64,000 bases of DNA from Duganella sp. 1411 (GCF_017833525.1 NZ_JAFICD010000009.1:124001-188000), one strand, 5' to 3'. Positions 52,450 to 60,606 are shown, counted from the stretch's first letter. Notes: generated from the letters alone by a model not told the origin. Numbers and translations: made by a program.

Positions 52450-53931
52450 TTACTTCTTGGTGGTGGCGGTGGCCGTGGTCAGCGTGTCCGGGGCGACCGC
52501 CAGCTCGGCGCGCAGCGTCGCGACGGTGTTGACGCCGCCGGTGGCGATCAGCACGATCCAGCCGCCGTCCGGCCAGACGAAGCGGGCCGATTCACCGTTG
52601 CCCAAGTTGCCGGACGTGAACTTGACCGTGCTGCCGGAGTACACCATGACCCGCAGGCGGGCGCCGCCGGTGGCGAAGACCGACAGTTTCTGCGTCGAGC
52701 CGACCTTGGTCTTGGCCCAGGTCACCCGGGTCATGCCGCTGCCGTTGCCGTTGCTGACCACGGTCGCGGTGGGCGAGGCCGGGAACACCAGCGCCTGGGC
52801 CCACTGGTCGAAGGTCGGCATGGTGGTGCCGGAAGTACGGGACCACGGGCCGCGCATCGACAGCGTGTTGACGCTGGCCGGGGCGGTGATGCTGACGGCC
52901 TTGCCGTTGCCGTCGACCCAGCTCTGCGCCGCGACCACCTGGCGCAGGTTGGCGCGCATGCGGTCGAGCTCGGCGGCGACGCTGTTGCTCCAGCCGTTAG
53001 GCATCAGGTTCAGCGGCGCGCCGGTTTCGGCGTAGATGGCGAACGGCGTGCCGGTGTTGCGGTCGACCACGTAGGCGCCGTAGGTCTTGAGCGTTTCGAT
53101 GATCTTGCGCAGGTCCGCGTTGCCGACCTTGGAGCTGTCGTAGCTGGCCGGCAGCATCATCAAGGCGCCCTGCGGGATCTTGCCGTAGTTGGTCTTGGTG
53201 GCGTCGCCGTCGGACGAGGTGGCCGGATACACGTACGGATTGGTGGCCGACAGCGCGTTGTAGGTCAGCGACATGGCCAGCGCGTGCTTGTAGGTGGGCT
53301 GGCCGTCGGCGATTTCGTGCGTGCGGATCAGGCCGGCGGCGGCGGGCACGCCGGTGGCGCGCGCGCCGTGGTAGTAGTGGGCCGGATCGCCCCAGCCGGT
53401 GCCCTTGGTCGGCGACCACGCGTACAGCGCCGCCTCCCACTGGCCGTTGGCGTTTTTCTTGAGTTGCCAGAACGAGTGGATGATGCCGGTGACCGGATCA
53501 TAGATGTCGGCGTGGCCGTCGGCGCCGGTGGCCGGCAGCGTGGCGGCGGGCCAGCGCGGCAAGGTCACCGGTGCGGCCACCAAGGTGTCTGGATTGTTGG
53601 GGCCGGCGGCGCCGTTGCGGCCGATCACGGTCACCGGGGTGTCGGTGGTCTTGGCCAGGAACAGGCCGGTCGACCAGGTGCCGCGCTCGATCGACGGGTA
53701 GTAGCTCGACTTCGGAATCTCGTAGGTGTCCAGCACCGGATTGACCGGGCGCGAGTTCCATGGCGACGAGGCCGCGAACGGCTTTTGGTAGCTTTCAAAG
53801 CCGGCGCTGGCCGGCGCGGTGGTGGTTTGGGCGGTGGCGGTGAAGGCCAGCGCGCAAGTGCCGAGCATCGACCAGCCGACCAGTTTAGCAAGATGTTGGC
53901 CGGACGCGCCAGTTGATTTCCCGAAGTACAT
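52450..53931 (-). CDS. Secreted protein of unrecognised family (paralogue of 16313-17752)
   Basis: A 493-residue protein with a signal peptide (residues 1-36, LAFTATAQ). Family not recognised. Motifs shared in order with the 16313 protein: SPWNSRPVNPVLDTYEIPKS, TGADGHADIYDP, TGIIHSFWQL, GLIRTHEIADG, KHALAMSL, ALMMLPASYD and SFxxx-type MRxPWSRT near the C-terminal beta region. AGGAG lies six bases before ATG 53931. It is flanked by its own -10 region and a strong terminator, so it is a single-gene unit inside the EPS region. A glycan-directed exported enzyme is my inference; a structural matrix protein is the alternative. Confidence 0.75.
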   Translation of the reverse strand: MYFGKSTGASGQHLAKLVGWSMLGTCALAFTATAQTTTAPASAGFESYQKPFAASSPWNSRPVNPVLDTYEIPKSSYYPSIERGTWSTGLFLAKTTDTPVTVIGRNGAAGPNNPDTLVAAPVTLPRWPAATLPATGADGHADIYDPVTGIIHSFWQLKKNANGQWEAALYAWSPTKGTGWGDPAHYYHGARATGVPAAAGLIRTHEIADGQPTYKHALAMSLTYNALSATNPYVYPATSSDGDATKTNYGKIPQGALMMLPASYDSSKVGNADLRKIIETLKTYGAYVVDRNTGTPFAIYAETGAPLNLMPNGWSNSVAAELDRMRANLRQVVAAQSWVDGNGKAVSITAPASVNTLSMRGPWSRTSGTTMPTFDQWAQALVFPASPTATVVSNGNGSGMTRVTWAKTKVGSTQKLSVFATGGARLRVMVYSGSTVKFTSGNLGNGESARFVWPDGGWIVLIATGGVNTVATLRAELAVAPDTLTTATATTKK

Positions 53932-53985
53932 GATTAACTCCTGATTGGATGAGTGTGGAGGGCATTAACCGCATCCCTGAAAAAT

Positions 53986-53991
53986 ATTATA
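53986..53991 (-). promoter_or_regulatory. -10 element for the secreted-protein gene
   Basis: Perfect TATAAT on the minus strand, 55 bases before ATG 53931. The -35 region is a poor match. Confidence 0.45.
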
Positions 53992-54185
53992 CACAGATTT
54001 TCTTGCCGTACGGAATTCTTTTGAGTTGTGCGCGAGAATCTGACGTATTCACGCAAATGAATAGCGGCACCCGCCGCGGACCTTGTCTTTTTTTATTTCA
54101 TTCTGTTCAATGCCGGGGCGCCCGGGCCGCGCCGGCGGGGCGCGCGCCGCCGGGCTTGCGTAAATAATATCGGCTGTTTTTAAAA

Positions 54186-54208
54186 ATTAATATGTGCAAT
54201 ATATTAAT
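54186..54208. promoter_or_regulatory. AT-rich inverted repeat, possible operator
   Basis: Perfect eight-base arms ATTAATAT (54186-54193) and ATATTAAT (54201-54208) with a seven-base loop, in the middle of the divergent region. Could bind an H-NS-like or other regulator; function unknown. Confidence 0.35.
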
Positions 54209-54463
54209 CGCGGCGCTGTTCGTTTATTAAAGTTAATGTACCGCCGTTTAAATCAGAGAGTATTAAAATGGAATTAAATTAACCGCGGCGGCGGCGTGTT
54301 GATATAGCCCGGGCAGGGCGCGCGGCGCCCTTGCGGCCGCGCAAACTGTTGCCGTGCGACATCGCGCGTGCGGAGCGGGGCGGGGGCGCGCCGGTCTGCT
54401 ATATTTCGGTAGCGAAACGCAAGAGACGGGTGGCGCGGCGATTTATGTGCACACGCAGCATTT

Positions 54464-54492
54464 TTGACTGGTAAAAATGTTGTTGCTATGTC
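54464..54492 (+). promoter_or_regulatory. Candidate promoter of the GDP-mannose gene pair
   Basis: TTGACT (54464-54469), 17-base spacer, then TATGTC (54487-54492) preceded by TGC, which gives an extended -10. It lies about 105 bases before ATG 54598. Confidence 0.45.
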
Positions 54493-54597
54493 ATGATCCT
54501 ACCGTTCGGTCCCGCGCGCAGCCCGCGCGGACCCCCGTCGCGGCAGGTGCTGGCCCGTCGGCGGACATTTTTTTTACCTATTTTATAGAGGACCAAT

Positions 54598-55737
54598 ATG
54601 AAGGCGATGATCTTGGCTGCAGGCAAGGGTACCCGGGTGCGCCCGCTGACGTTCGACTTACCGAAACCGATGATACCGGTGCTGGGCAAGCCCGTGATGG
54701 CCTACCTGATCGAACACCTGGCCAAATACGGCGTCAACGAAATCATGGTCAACGTCAGCTATCTGCACGAGAAAATCGAGGAGTACTTCGGCGAAGGCGA
54801 CCAGTACGGCGTGCAGATCGGCTACTCGTTCGAAGGCTACACCAACGACAAGGGCGAAGTCGTGCCCGAGGCGCTCGGCTCGGCCGGCGGCATGAAGAAG
54901 ATCCAGGAGTTCGGCGGCTTCTTCGACGACACCACCATCGTGCTGTGCGGCGACGCCGTCATCAACCTGGACTTGAAGTCGGCGCTGTTCGAGCACCGCC
55001 GCAAGGGCGCCAAGGCCAGCGTGATCTGCCGCGAGGTGCCGTGGGACAAGGTCGAGAGCTATGGCGTGGTGGTCAGCGACAAGAACGGCGCCATCCAGCA
55101 ATTCCAGGAAAAGCCGAAGCAGGCCGAGGCGCTGTCGAACTTCGTCAGCACCGGCATCTATATCTTCGAACCGGAGATCCTCGACCTGATCCCGGCCGGC
55201 AAGGTGTTCGACATCGGTTCCGAGCTGTTCCCGCTGCTGATCGAGAAGGGCGTGCCGTTCTTCTCGCAAAACCGCACCTTCAGCTGGATCGACATCGGCA
55301 GCGTCAAGGATTACTGGGAAGTGTCGCAGAGCGTGATGATGGGCGAGGTGGCCCACATGGACGTGCCCGGCATCCAGCTGGCCGACGGCATCTGGGCCGG
55401 CCTCAACACCAGCATCGACTGGGAGGGCACCACCATCGAGGGCCCGGTCTACATCGGCTCGGGCTGCAAGATCGAGGCCGGCAGCACCATCATCGGCCCC
55501 ACCTGGATCGGCCACGGCAGCCATATCTGCGCCGGCGCCAACGTCGTGCGCAGCGTGCTGTTCGAATACACCCGGGTGTTACACAACGTAAAACTTGAGG
55601 AGATGATCGTCTTTAAGGATTATAGTGTCGACCGCGCGGGCGAGATGCGCCATGTGTCCGAGTATGGCGACGGCGAGTGGACCAACGCCCGCGACCGCCG
55701 CAACAAGCGGCGCAACCCGGCCGAGGCCGATAAATAA
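54598..55737 (+). CDS. Sugar-phosphate nucleotidyltransferase (GMP-mannose pyrophosphorylase-like) with beta-helix tail
   Basis: A 379-residue NDP-sugar pyrophosphorylase: MILAAGKGTRVRPLTFDLPKPMIPVLGKPV at the N-terminus, LCGDAVINLDL as metal site, FQEKPK and ISWIDIGSVKDYW-like substrate motifs, and a C-terminal left-handed beta-helix (about 265-345). It most resembles mannose-1-phosphate guanylyltransferases of the eukaryote/archaea-like type; glucose-1-phosphate specificity cannot be ruled out. It starts 12 bases before the ManC gene, so two potential GDP-mannose synthases lie together. Confidence 0.85.
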   Translation: MKAMILAAGKGTRVRPLTFDLPKPMIPVLGKPVMAYLIEHLAKYGVNEIMVNVSYLHEKIEEYFGEGDQYGVQIGYSFEGYTNDKGEVVPEALGSAGGMKKIQEFGGFFDDTTIVLCGDAVINLDLKSALFEHRRKGAKASVICREVPWDKVESYGVVVSDKNGAIQQFQEKPKQAEALSNFVSTGIYIFEPEILDLIPAGKVFDIGSELFPLLIEKGVPFFSQNRTFSWIDIGSVKDYWEVSQSVMMGEVAHMDVPGIQLADGIWAGLNTSIDWEGTTIEGPVYIGSGCKIEAGSTIIGPTWIGHGSHICAGANVVRSVLFEYTRVLHNVKLEEMIVFKDYSVDRAGEMRHVSEYGDGEWTNARDRRNKRRNPAEADK

Positions 55738-55749
55738 CAAGGAAGTTGC

Positions 55750-57165
55750 ATGAAAATTTACCCGGTAATCCTGTCCGGCGGCGCCGGTACCCGGCTGTGG
55801 CCGCTGTCGCGGGCCGTGCTGCCGAAACAGCTGTTGCCGCTGGTGTCGGACCAGACCATGTTGCAGGAAACCGTGCTGCGGCTGGCCGGCGGCGCCGATT
55901 TCGCCGCGCCGCTGATCGTCTGCGGTAACGAGCACCGCTTCCTGGTGGCCGAGCAGTTGCGCGAGATCGGCGTGGCGCCGCTGGGCATCCTGCTCGAGCC
56001 GGCCGGACGCAACACCGCCCCGGCCGTGGCCGCCGCCGCCCAGTACCTGCGCGCGGTCGACCCCGAGGCGCTGATGCTGGTATTGCCGGCCGACCACGTC
56101 ATCACCGACGTCGCCGCCTTCCACGCGGCCATCGCCGGCGCCGCCGCGCTGGCCGCCGGCGGCGCGCTGGCCACCTTCGGCGTGGTGCCGACCGCGCCCG
56201 AGACCGGGTATGGCTACATCCACCGCGGCCCGGCCGTCGGCGGCGGCGCTGCCTACCAGGTCGACCGCTTCGTCGAAAAGCCGGAGCTCGACAAGGCCCG
56301 CGCCTTCCTCGACGACGGCGGCTATTACTGGAACAGCGGCATGTTCCTGTTCCGCGCCGAGCGCTATCTGAGCGAGCTGGCCGGCTTCGCGCCCGCCATC
56401 GCCGCCAGCGCCGAGACGGCCGTGCAAAAAGCCTACCGCGACATGGACTTCTGCCGCCTCGACGAGGCCGCGTTCGCGGCGTCGCCGTCGGACTCGATCG
56501 ATTACGCGGTCATGGAACGCACCGCGCACGCGGTGGTGGTGCCGGCCGACATCGGCTGGAGCGACGTCGGCTCGTGGTCGGCGCTGCGCGAGGTGCTGCC
56601 GCATGACGCCGACGGCAACGCCGCCCGCGGCGACGTCTACCTCGATGGCGTGACCGATACGCTGGTGCGCGCCGAAAGCCGCATCGTGGCGCTGGTCGGG
56701 GTGCGCGACCTGGTCGTCGTCGAGACCGCCGACGCGGTGCTGGTGGCCCACAAGGACCAGGTGCAGCGCGTCAAGCAGGTGGTCGAACACCTGAAGACCA
56801 AGGAGCGCACCGAGCACTTGCACCACACCCGGGTCTACCGCCCGTGGGGCTCGTACGAGGGCATCGACGCCGGCGACCGCTTCCAGGTCAAGCGCATCAC
56901 CGTCAATCCGGGCGGCAAGTTGTCGCTGCAGATGCACCACCACCGCGCCGAACACTGGGTGGTGGTCAGCGGCACGGCCCGCGTGACGTGCGGCGACAGC
57001 GTCACCTTGTTGTCGGAAAACCAATCGACCTACATTCCGATCGGCATGAACCACCGGCTGGAAAACCCCGGCAAACTGCCGCTGCACCTGATCGAGGTGC
57101 AGTCGGGCAGCTATCTGGGCGAGGACGACATCGTCCGCTTCGAGGACGTCTACCAGCGCGTGTGA
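55750..57165 (+). CDS. manC: Mannose-1-phosphate guanylyltransferase/mannose-6-phosphate isomerase (type II)
   Basis: A 471-residue bifunctional enzyme: pyrophosphorylase signature GGAGTRLWPLSRAVLPKQLLPL, VLPADHVI, FVEKPE, and YYWNSGMFLFRA; the C-terminal cupin has RPWGSYEGIDAGDRFQVKRI, LSLQMHHHRAEHWVVVSGTARV and a second histidine cluster, the isomerase part. Product is GDP-mannose, also a precursor of GDP-fucose or GDP-rhamnose. AAGGAAG precedes ATG 55750. Second gene of a two-gene operon ended by a GC-rich hairpin at 57174. Confidence 0.94.
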   Translation: MKIYPVILSGGAGTRLWPLSRAVLPKQLLPLVSDQTMLQETVLRLAGGADFAAPLIVCGNEHRFLVAEQLREIGVAPLGILLEPAGRNTAPAVAAAAQYLRAVDPEALMLVLPADHVITDVAAFHAAIAGAAALAAGGALATFGVVPTAPETGYGYIHRGPAVGGGAAYQVDRFVEKPELDKARAFLDDGGYYWNSGMFLFRAERYLSELAGFAPAIAASAETAVQKAYRDMDFCRLDEAAFAASPSDSIDYAVMERTAHAVVVPADIGWSDVGSWSALREVLPHDADGNAARGDVYLDGVTDTLVRAESRIVALVGVRDLVVVETADAVLVAHKDQVQRVKQVVEHLKTKERTEHLHHTRVYRPWGSYEGIDAGDRFQVKRITVNPGGKLSLQMHHHRAEHWVVVSGTARVTCGDSVTLLSENQSTYIPIGMNHRLENPGKLPLHLIEVQSGSYLGEDDIVRFEDVYQRV

Positions 57166-57173
57166 CGTTAGCC

Positions 57174-57213
57174 GGGCGCGGCCGCCATGGCCGCGCCCCG
57201 GTTGTTCATTTCC
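57174..57213 (+). terminator. Probable terminator after manC
   Basis: GGGCGCGGCC (57174-57183) pairs perfectly with GGCCGCGCCC (57189-57198) around a five-base loop. The following CGGTTGTTCATTT is only moderately T-rich. Confidence 0.5.
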
Positions 57214-57273
57214 TGCCGTGTCCACTTCCCGCCCGTGCTCCCTGGTCCGATTCCCCCAAGTCAAGGCGATTTT

Positions 57274-57430
57274 CGTAGGGCGGATTAGGCGGAACGCCGT
57301 AATCCGCCATGAGCCGTCGGCGGCGCTTGGCGGATTACGCTGCGCTCTTAACGCCTACCGGCAGGTAGGCGGCCCTTTCGATAGGCCCCCGGGGCGGTTG
57401 GCGGGCCTCGCCCGCTAACCGCCCTACGTG
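57274..57430. repeat. Dispersed palindromic repeat, copy D (compound)
   Basis: Left part (CGTAGGGCGGATTAGGCGG to GGATTACGCTGCGCT) follows copy B. The right arm is then replaced by about 85 bases ending GGGCGGTTGGCGGGCCTCGC and CCGCTAACCGCCCTACGTG, a different hairpin with the same outer end. It appears to be two related repeats recombined, between manC and the convergent acyltransferase. Confidence 0.75.
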
Positions 57431-57466
57431 GTTCCGATGCCCGCTTAACCTGGCGGCATTCCCCCC

Positions 57467-59488
57467 TTACGGCGTTTGCGCCGAACGTTCCCCCGCGCGC
57501 TCGGCCTGCACCGTCTGCGCCAGGTAGGTCACCGCGCGCCGGCTGTAGCTCGGGCGCATGTGCAGCGGGTCGGTGTAGATCGGCGCGCCGGCCGCGTCGA
57601 GCACCGGACAATCGTTGGCGTGACACAGGTACTGGCTCGGATCGATCACTTGCGCGCCGTTGGCGGCGGCGATGGCCTGCAGCCGCCCGCGCGAGGTGGC
57701 GTTGTCGGTCAGGAACTTGTCGAGCTTGAGGCTGTCGATCCGTGGCAGCGGATGGATGCTGTCGAAGCGCGAGCCCTGGTACATATTGCGCGGATCGTAC
57801 ATATTTCCGCTCGGCGGCTGCAGCACGATGAACACCCGCTTGCCCAGCTGGCGCAGGTGGCGCACCGTCGCCTCGAACGAGGCGTAGGCCAGCTCGTGGG
57901 CGGCGGGCGACGGGAAGGCCAGCTTGCCGTGGCCGGTGTCGTACTCGATCTCGTTGTTGTAGCGGGCGAAGTGGACCTGCCAGGCCGCGCCGATGACGAC
58001 GGTGGTGACGTTCGGCTGGCTGGCCAGGTCGTAGGCGGCCGCGATCGCCTGGCGGCACTGCGGGAAGCGGATCAGCGGCAGGCGGATCGCGTTGGGGATG
58101 GGCGGGCAGCCGCCGGCGGTGGCGAAGATGACCGGGTTGTAGCGTTGCGGCGCGGCGGCGGTCAGCTGCTCCATCTGCGGGCCGTACTGCTGCATCAGCG
58201 AGTCGCCGATGAACACCGTCAGGCCGGGGGCGTCGGCGGCCAGCTTCTGGAACAGGATGCCGTTGTGGCGCAGCGGCGTGAAGCGCTGGCCGGGGAAGTC
58301 GAAGTCGTTGAGCGCGTTGAGGTAGACGTCGCTGCCGTGGACGTCGATGCGCTCGCGCAGCGCGCCGGCGCCGACCGCGATGCCGAGCGAGGCCATGGCC
58401 ACCATGCCGGCCGTCAGGGCGCCCACCACGCGCCGCTTGGAGGCCACGCCGCGCAGCGGGATCTCGACCAGCCGGTAGGTCAGCCAGGCCAGCGCGACGG
58501 CGCCGGCCATCAGCGCGATCTTGAGCTGGTAGGACGGCTTTTCACCGTAGATGATGTAGGCGAACGACAGCAGCGGCCAGTGCCACAGGTACAGCGGGTA
58601 GCTGATCAGGCCGATGCGCACGGCGAGCGGGTTGCCCAATATATAGCGGTTGATCAGCGTGCCCGGACCGGCCATGATCAGCAGGAACGTGGCCGACACC
58701 GGCAGCAGCGCCCACCAGCCGGGGAACAGCGCCTGCGGCTTGATCACCGTGAACGAGGCGGCCATCAGCAGCACGCCGGCGACCGAGGCCAGCTGTTTGG
58801 CGCGCGCGCTCCAGGCCGGCCGGTGCAGGTGCAGGTAGGCGCCGACGCCGCCGCTCATCAATTCCCAGAAGCGCGACAGCGGCGAGTAGAACGCCGCCGT
58901 CGGGTTGTCCTGCACGGTGCCGAGGTTGACCGCCATCGAGGCGGCGAACACCAGCGCCATGATCAGCAGGAAGTTGAGGCGCTTGCGCATGACGACCCAC
59001 AGCATCAGCGGCCACAGGAAGTAGAACTGTTCCTCCACGCCGAGCGACCACAGGTGCAGCAGCGGCTTGGTGGCGGCCGAGTTGTCGAAGTAGCCGGCCT
59101 CGAACCACAGCACCAGGTTGGCGATGAAGCCGCCGCCGGCGGCGACGTGCTTGCCGACCTGGGCGAACTCGCCGCGCAGCAGGATGTACCAGCCCACCGC
59201 CAGCGTGGTGGCCAGCACCACCAGCAGCGCCGGGAAGATGCGGCGCACCCGCCGCGAGTAGAAGTCGAACAGGCTGAAGGTGCCGCCCTCGAGCTGGGTC
59301 AGCAGGATCGACGTGATCAGATAGCCGGAGATGACGAAAAAGATGTCGACGCCGACAAAGCCGCTGACAAACCACAGCGGCCAGCAGTGGAACAGAATGA
59401 CGGCCAGCACGGCGACCGCGCGCAGGCCGTCGATATCGGGGCGATATTTGACGGCGTGGCTGTCGGGTGCGATGGGTGCGGTGCGCAG
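57467..59488 (-). CDS. Membrane acyltransferase (AT3) fused to SGNH domain, probable CTG start
   Basis: A protein of about 673 residues in the OafA layout: KYRPDIDGLRAVAVLAVILFHCW (R-X10-H) and about ten helices, then a periplasmic SGNH domain with LTVFIGDSLMQQYG and YTDPLHMRPSYS. It is a relative of 14133-16181. The start is unusual: AGGAGG (59494-59499) is followed by no ATG, GTG or TTG in frame at normal distance; CTG 59488, five bases away, is the best candidate, with ATT 59491 next. The frame is open back to 59902, but that part is basic, low-hydrophobicity and unlike the family. Likely role: O-acetylation of surface glycan. Confidence 0.85.
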   Translation of the reverse strand: MRTAPIAPDSHAVKYRPDIDGLRAVAVLAVILFHCWPLWFVSGFVGVDIFFVISGYLITSILLTQLEGGTFSLFDFYSRRVRRIFPALLVVLATTLAVGWYILLRGEFAQVGKHVAAGGGFIANLVLWFEAGYFDNSAATKPLLHLWSLGVEEQFYFLWPLMLWVVMRKRLNFLLIMALVFAASMAVNLGTVQDNPTAAFYSPLSRFWELMSGGVGAYLHLHRPAWSARAKQLASVAGVLLMAASFTVIKPQALFPGWWALLPVSATFLLIMAGPGTLINRYILGNPLAVRIGLISYPLYLWHWPLLSFAYIIYGEKPSYQLKIALMAGAVALAWLTYRLVEIPLRGVASKRRVVGALTAGMVAMASLGIAVGAGALRERIDVHGSDVYLNALNDFDFPGQRFTPLRHNGILFQKLAADAPGLTVFIGDSLMQQYGPQMEQLTAAAPQRYNPVIFATAGGCPPIPNAIRLPLIRFPQCRQAIAAAYDLASQPNVTTVVIGAAWQVHFARYNNEIEYDTGHGKLAFPSPAAHELAYASFEATVRHLRQLGKRVFIVLQPPSGNMYDPRNMYQGSRFDSIHPLPRIDSLKLDKFLTDNATSRGRLQAIAAANGAQVIDPSQYLCHANDCPVLDAAGAPIYTDPLHMRPSYSRRAVTYLAQTVQAERAGERSAQTP

Positions 59489-59493
59489 AATAA

Positions 59494-59499
59494 CCTCCT
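59494..59499 (-). promoter_or_regulatory. Strong ribosome binding site that sets a non-standard start
   Basis: A full AGGAGG on the minus strand. The in-frame codons after it read GTT, ATT, CTG, CGC, ACC; the next part of the protein (PDIDGLRAV) is only about 16 codons on, so the start must be close by. This supports CTG at 59488 (or ATT at 59491). Confidence 0.6.
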
Positions 59500-60057
59500 G
59501 AAAATTTTGGACTACCCGTAATGGATTCCGGCGGTGCCGGGCGAGCGCGCGGCGCGCGATCGTTTTTTTGTGGTCCAGCTGCCGTCTGCCGGGTTGCAGC
59601 GGCGCCGTGGTTGCTGCCTTGGTGCTATGTTTGTTGCCTATGGAAGATAAAGGCCCATCTAAAATTGTAGTGTTGTTAAACACTTCGCGCAGCTCTTTTT
59701 TTTGCAAATGCGTCAAATCGTCACAGCGTTTCGTCATGCTGTGGCGTTTTTTGTGTTGACCAAGGGTAACATTTACTTTTTGTCTTGGTAAGGCGCAAGT
59801 CATTGTTTTTAAAAAAGATATTTTATCACGCAAGAGCTCGTTTGTGACCGTTGGTCGCCGCCGTTTCGTATGGCGGCACGCGGAAATACCGCGTCGCAAC
59901 ATTTATTTCACGCTATGAAAAAGGCTTTCTAAAAAAATATGTAAAATAAAAAAAGGGCAACATAATTGCTTGCGATATGATATGCTTACGTCTAGTTGCT
60001 AGTGAACAAACAAGTGGCCGGCTCCGGCGGCCTATAACCCTCCAAAGGAAATTTAGA
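59500..60057. other. Divergent AT-rich region before the PEP-CTERM gene
   Basis: About 560 bases with no supported gene. It becomes strongly A+T-rich from 59800 on, and carries the sigma-54-type promoter at 59955-59970. A plus-strand TATGAT lies at 59976-59981 but without a fitting -35. A 63-codon frame at 59568 looks like chance. Confidence 0.55.
59955..59970 (+). promoter_or_regulatory. Candidate sigma-54 (RpoN) -24/-12 promoter of the PEP-CTERM gene
   Basis: GGGCAAC-ATAA-TTGCT fits the TGGCACG-N4-TTGCW pattern, with the two invariant dinucleotides GG (59956-59957) and GC (59968-59969) exactly ten bases apart. Transcription would start near 59981, giving a leader of about 77 bases before ATG 60058. 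An RpoN activator site further upstream was not identified. Confidence 0.6.
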
Positions 60058-60552
60058 ATGAAACTGAAACACATCTTCGCCGCTCTGCTGGCCGCCGCTT
60101 CCTTCAACGCCATGGCTGCCGACCAGTCCGTCAACATCTTCGTGACCCCGCCGACCAGCACCGACAACCACTTCAACGGTCTGGCCCTGGCCAACGACGG
60201 TCTGCTGTCGAACGGCCTGGACGTCATCACCTTCACCGGCCTGGCGGCTGGCTACTACCAGATCGACGTCAGCATCAGCGGCCAGAACCTGACCTTCTCG
60301 CCACAGTCGAACTTCAACGGCGTTCCTGGCGACCTGACCTCGGCCGGCAAGGGCCGTTACGCCTTCTTCAGCGCCGGCTCGTCGTCGAGCTTCGTGCTGA
60401 ACCTGATGGGCACCGCCGCCAAGGGCGCCACCTACAGCGGCGACGTCACCGTCACCGCCGTGCCGGAAGCCGACACCTACGCCATGATGGTTGGCGGCCT
60501 GGGCCTGCTGGGCTTCATGGCCCGTCGCCGCAAAGCTAAAAACGCCGCTTAA
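60058..60552 (+). CDS. PEP-CTERM sorting-domain protein (FxDxF-like)
   Basis: A 164-residue exported protein. Signal peptide MKLKHIFAALLAAASFNAMA; body rich in Ser, Gly, Thr and Ala with GLAAGYYQIDVSISGQNLTF and LNLMGTAAKGATYSGDVTVTA; C-terminal sorting tail VPEADTYAMMVGGLGLLGFMARRRK (residues 135-159). This is the PEP-CTERM plan: motif, one helix, Arg cluster. The motif reads VPEA rather than VPEP. The body resembles short FxDxF PEP-CTERM proteins. Exosortase B at 36690 is the likely processing enzyme. AAAGGAA lies seven bases before the ATG; a terminator follows. Function probably in matrix or floc formation. Confidence 0.9.
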   Translation: MKLKHIFAALLAAASFNAMAADQSVNIFVTPPTSTDNHFNGLALANDGLLSNGLDVITFTGLAAGYYQIDVSISGQNLTFSPQSNFNGVPGDLTSAGKGRYAFFSAGSSSSFVLNLMGTAAKGATYSGDVTVTAVPEADTYAMMVGGLGLLGFMARRRKAKNAA

Positions 60553-60606
60553 TTAAGCGAGCGCACACACCGCGGCCGCGCCCCGACAGGCGCGCGCGGC
60601 ATCAAA

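Larger units (their letters stand above)
53932..54597. other. Long AT-rich divergent intergenic region
   Basis: A 666-base region between the secreted-protein gene (minus) and the nucleotidyltransferase gene (plus), much richer in A+T than its surroundings. It holds a minus-strand TATAAT (53986-53991), a perfect inverted repeat ATTAATAT/ATATTAAT (54186-54208) and a plus-strand promoter candidate (54464-54492). A 72-codon frame at 53949 has no ribosome site or recognisable content and is not called. Confidence 0.6.

Noticed and set aside
53949..54167. A 72-codon frame in the AT-rich divergent region
   Set aside because: No ribosome binding site, no recognisable sequence, overlaps promoter signals.
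59568..59759. A 63-codon frame between the SGNH acyltransferase and the PEP-CTERM gene
   Set aside because: No ribosome site; it overlaps only the upstream extension of the acyltransferase frame, and neither looks coding there.
59489..59902. N-terminal extension of the SGNH acyltransferase to the ATG at 59902
   Set aside because: About 138 residues of basic, non-conserved sequence before the membrane domain; the strong AGGAGG at 59494-59499 marks a start just after it.
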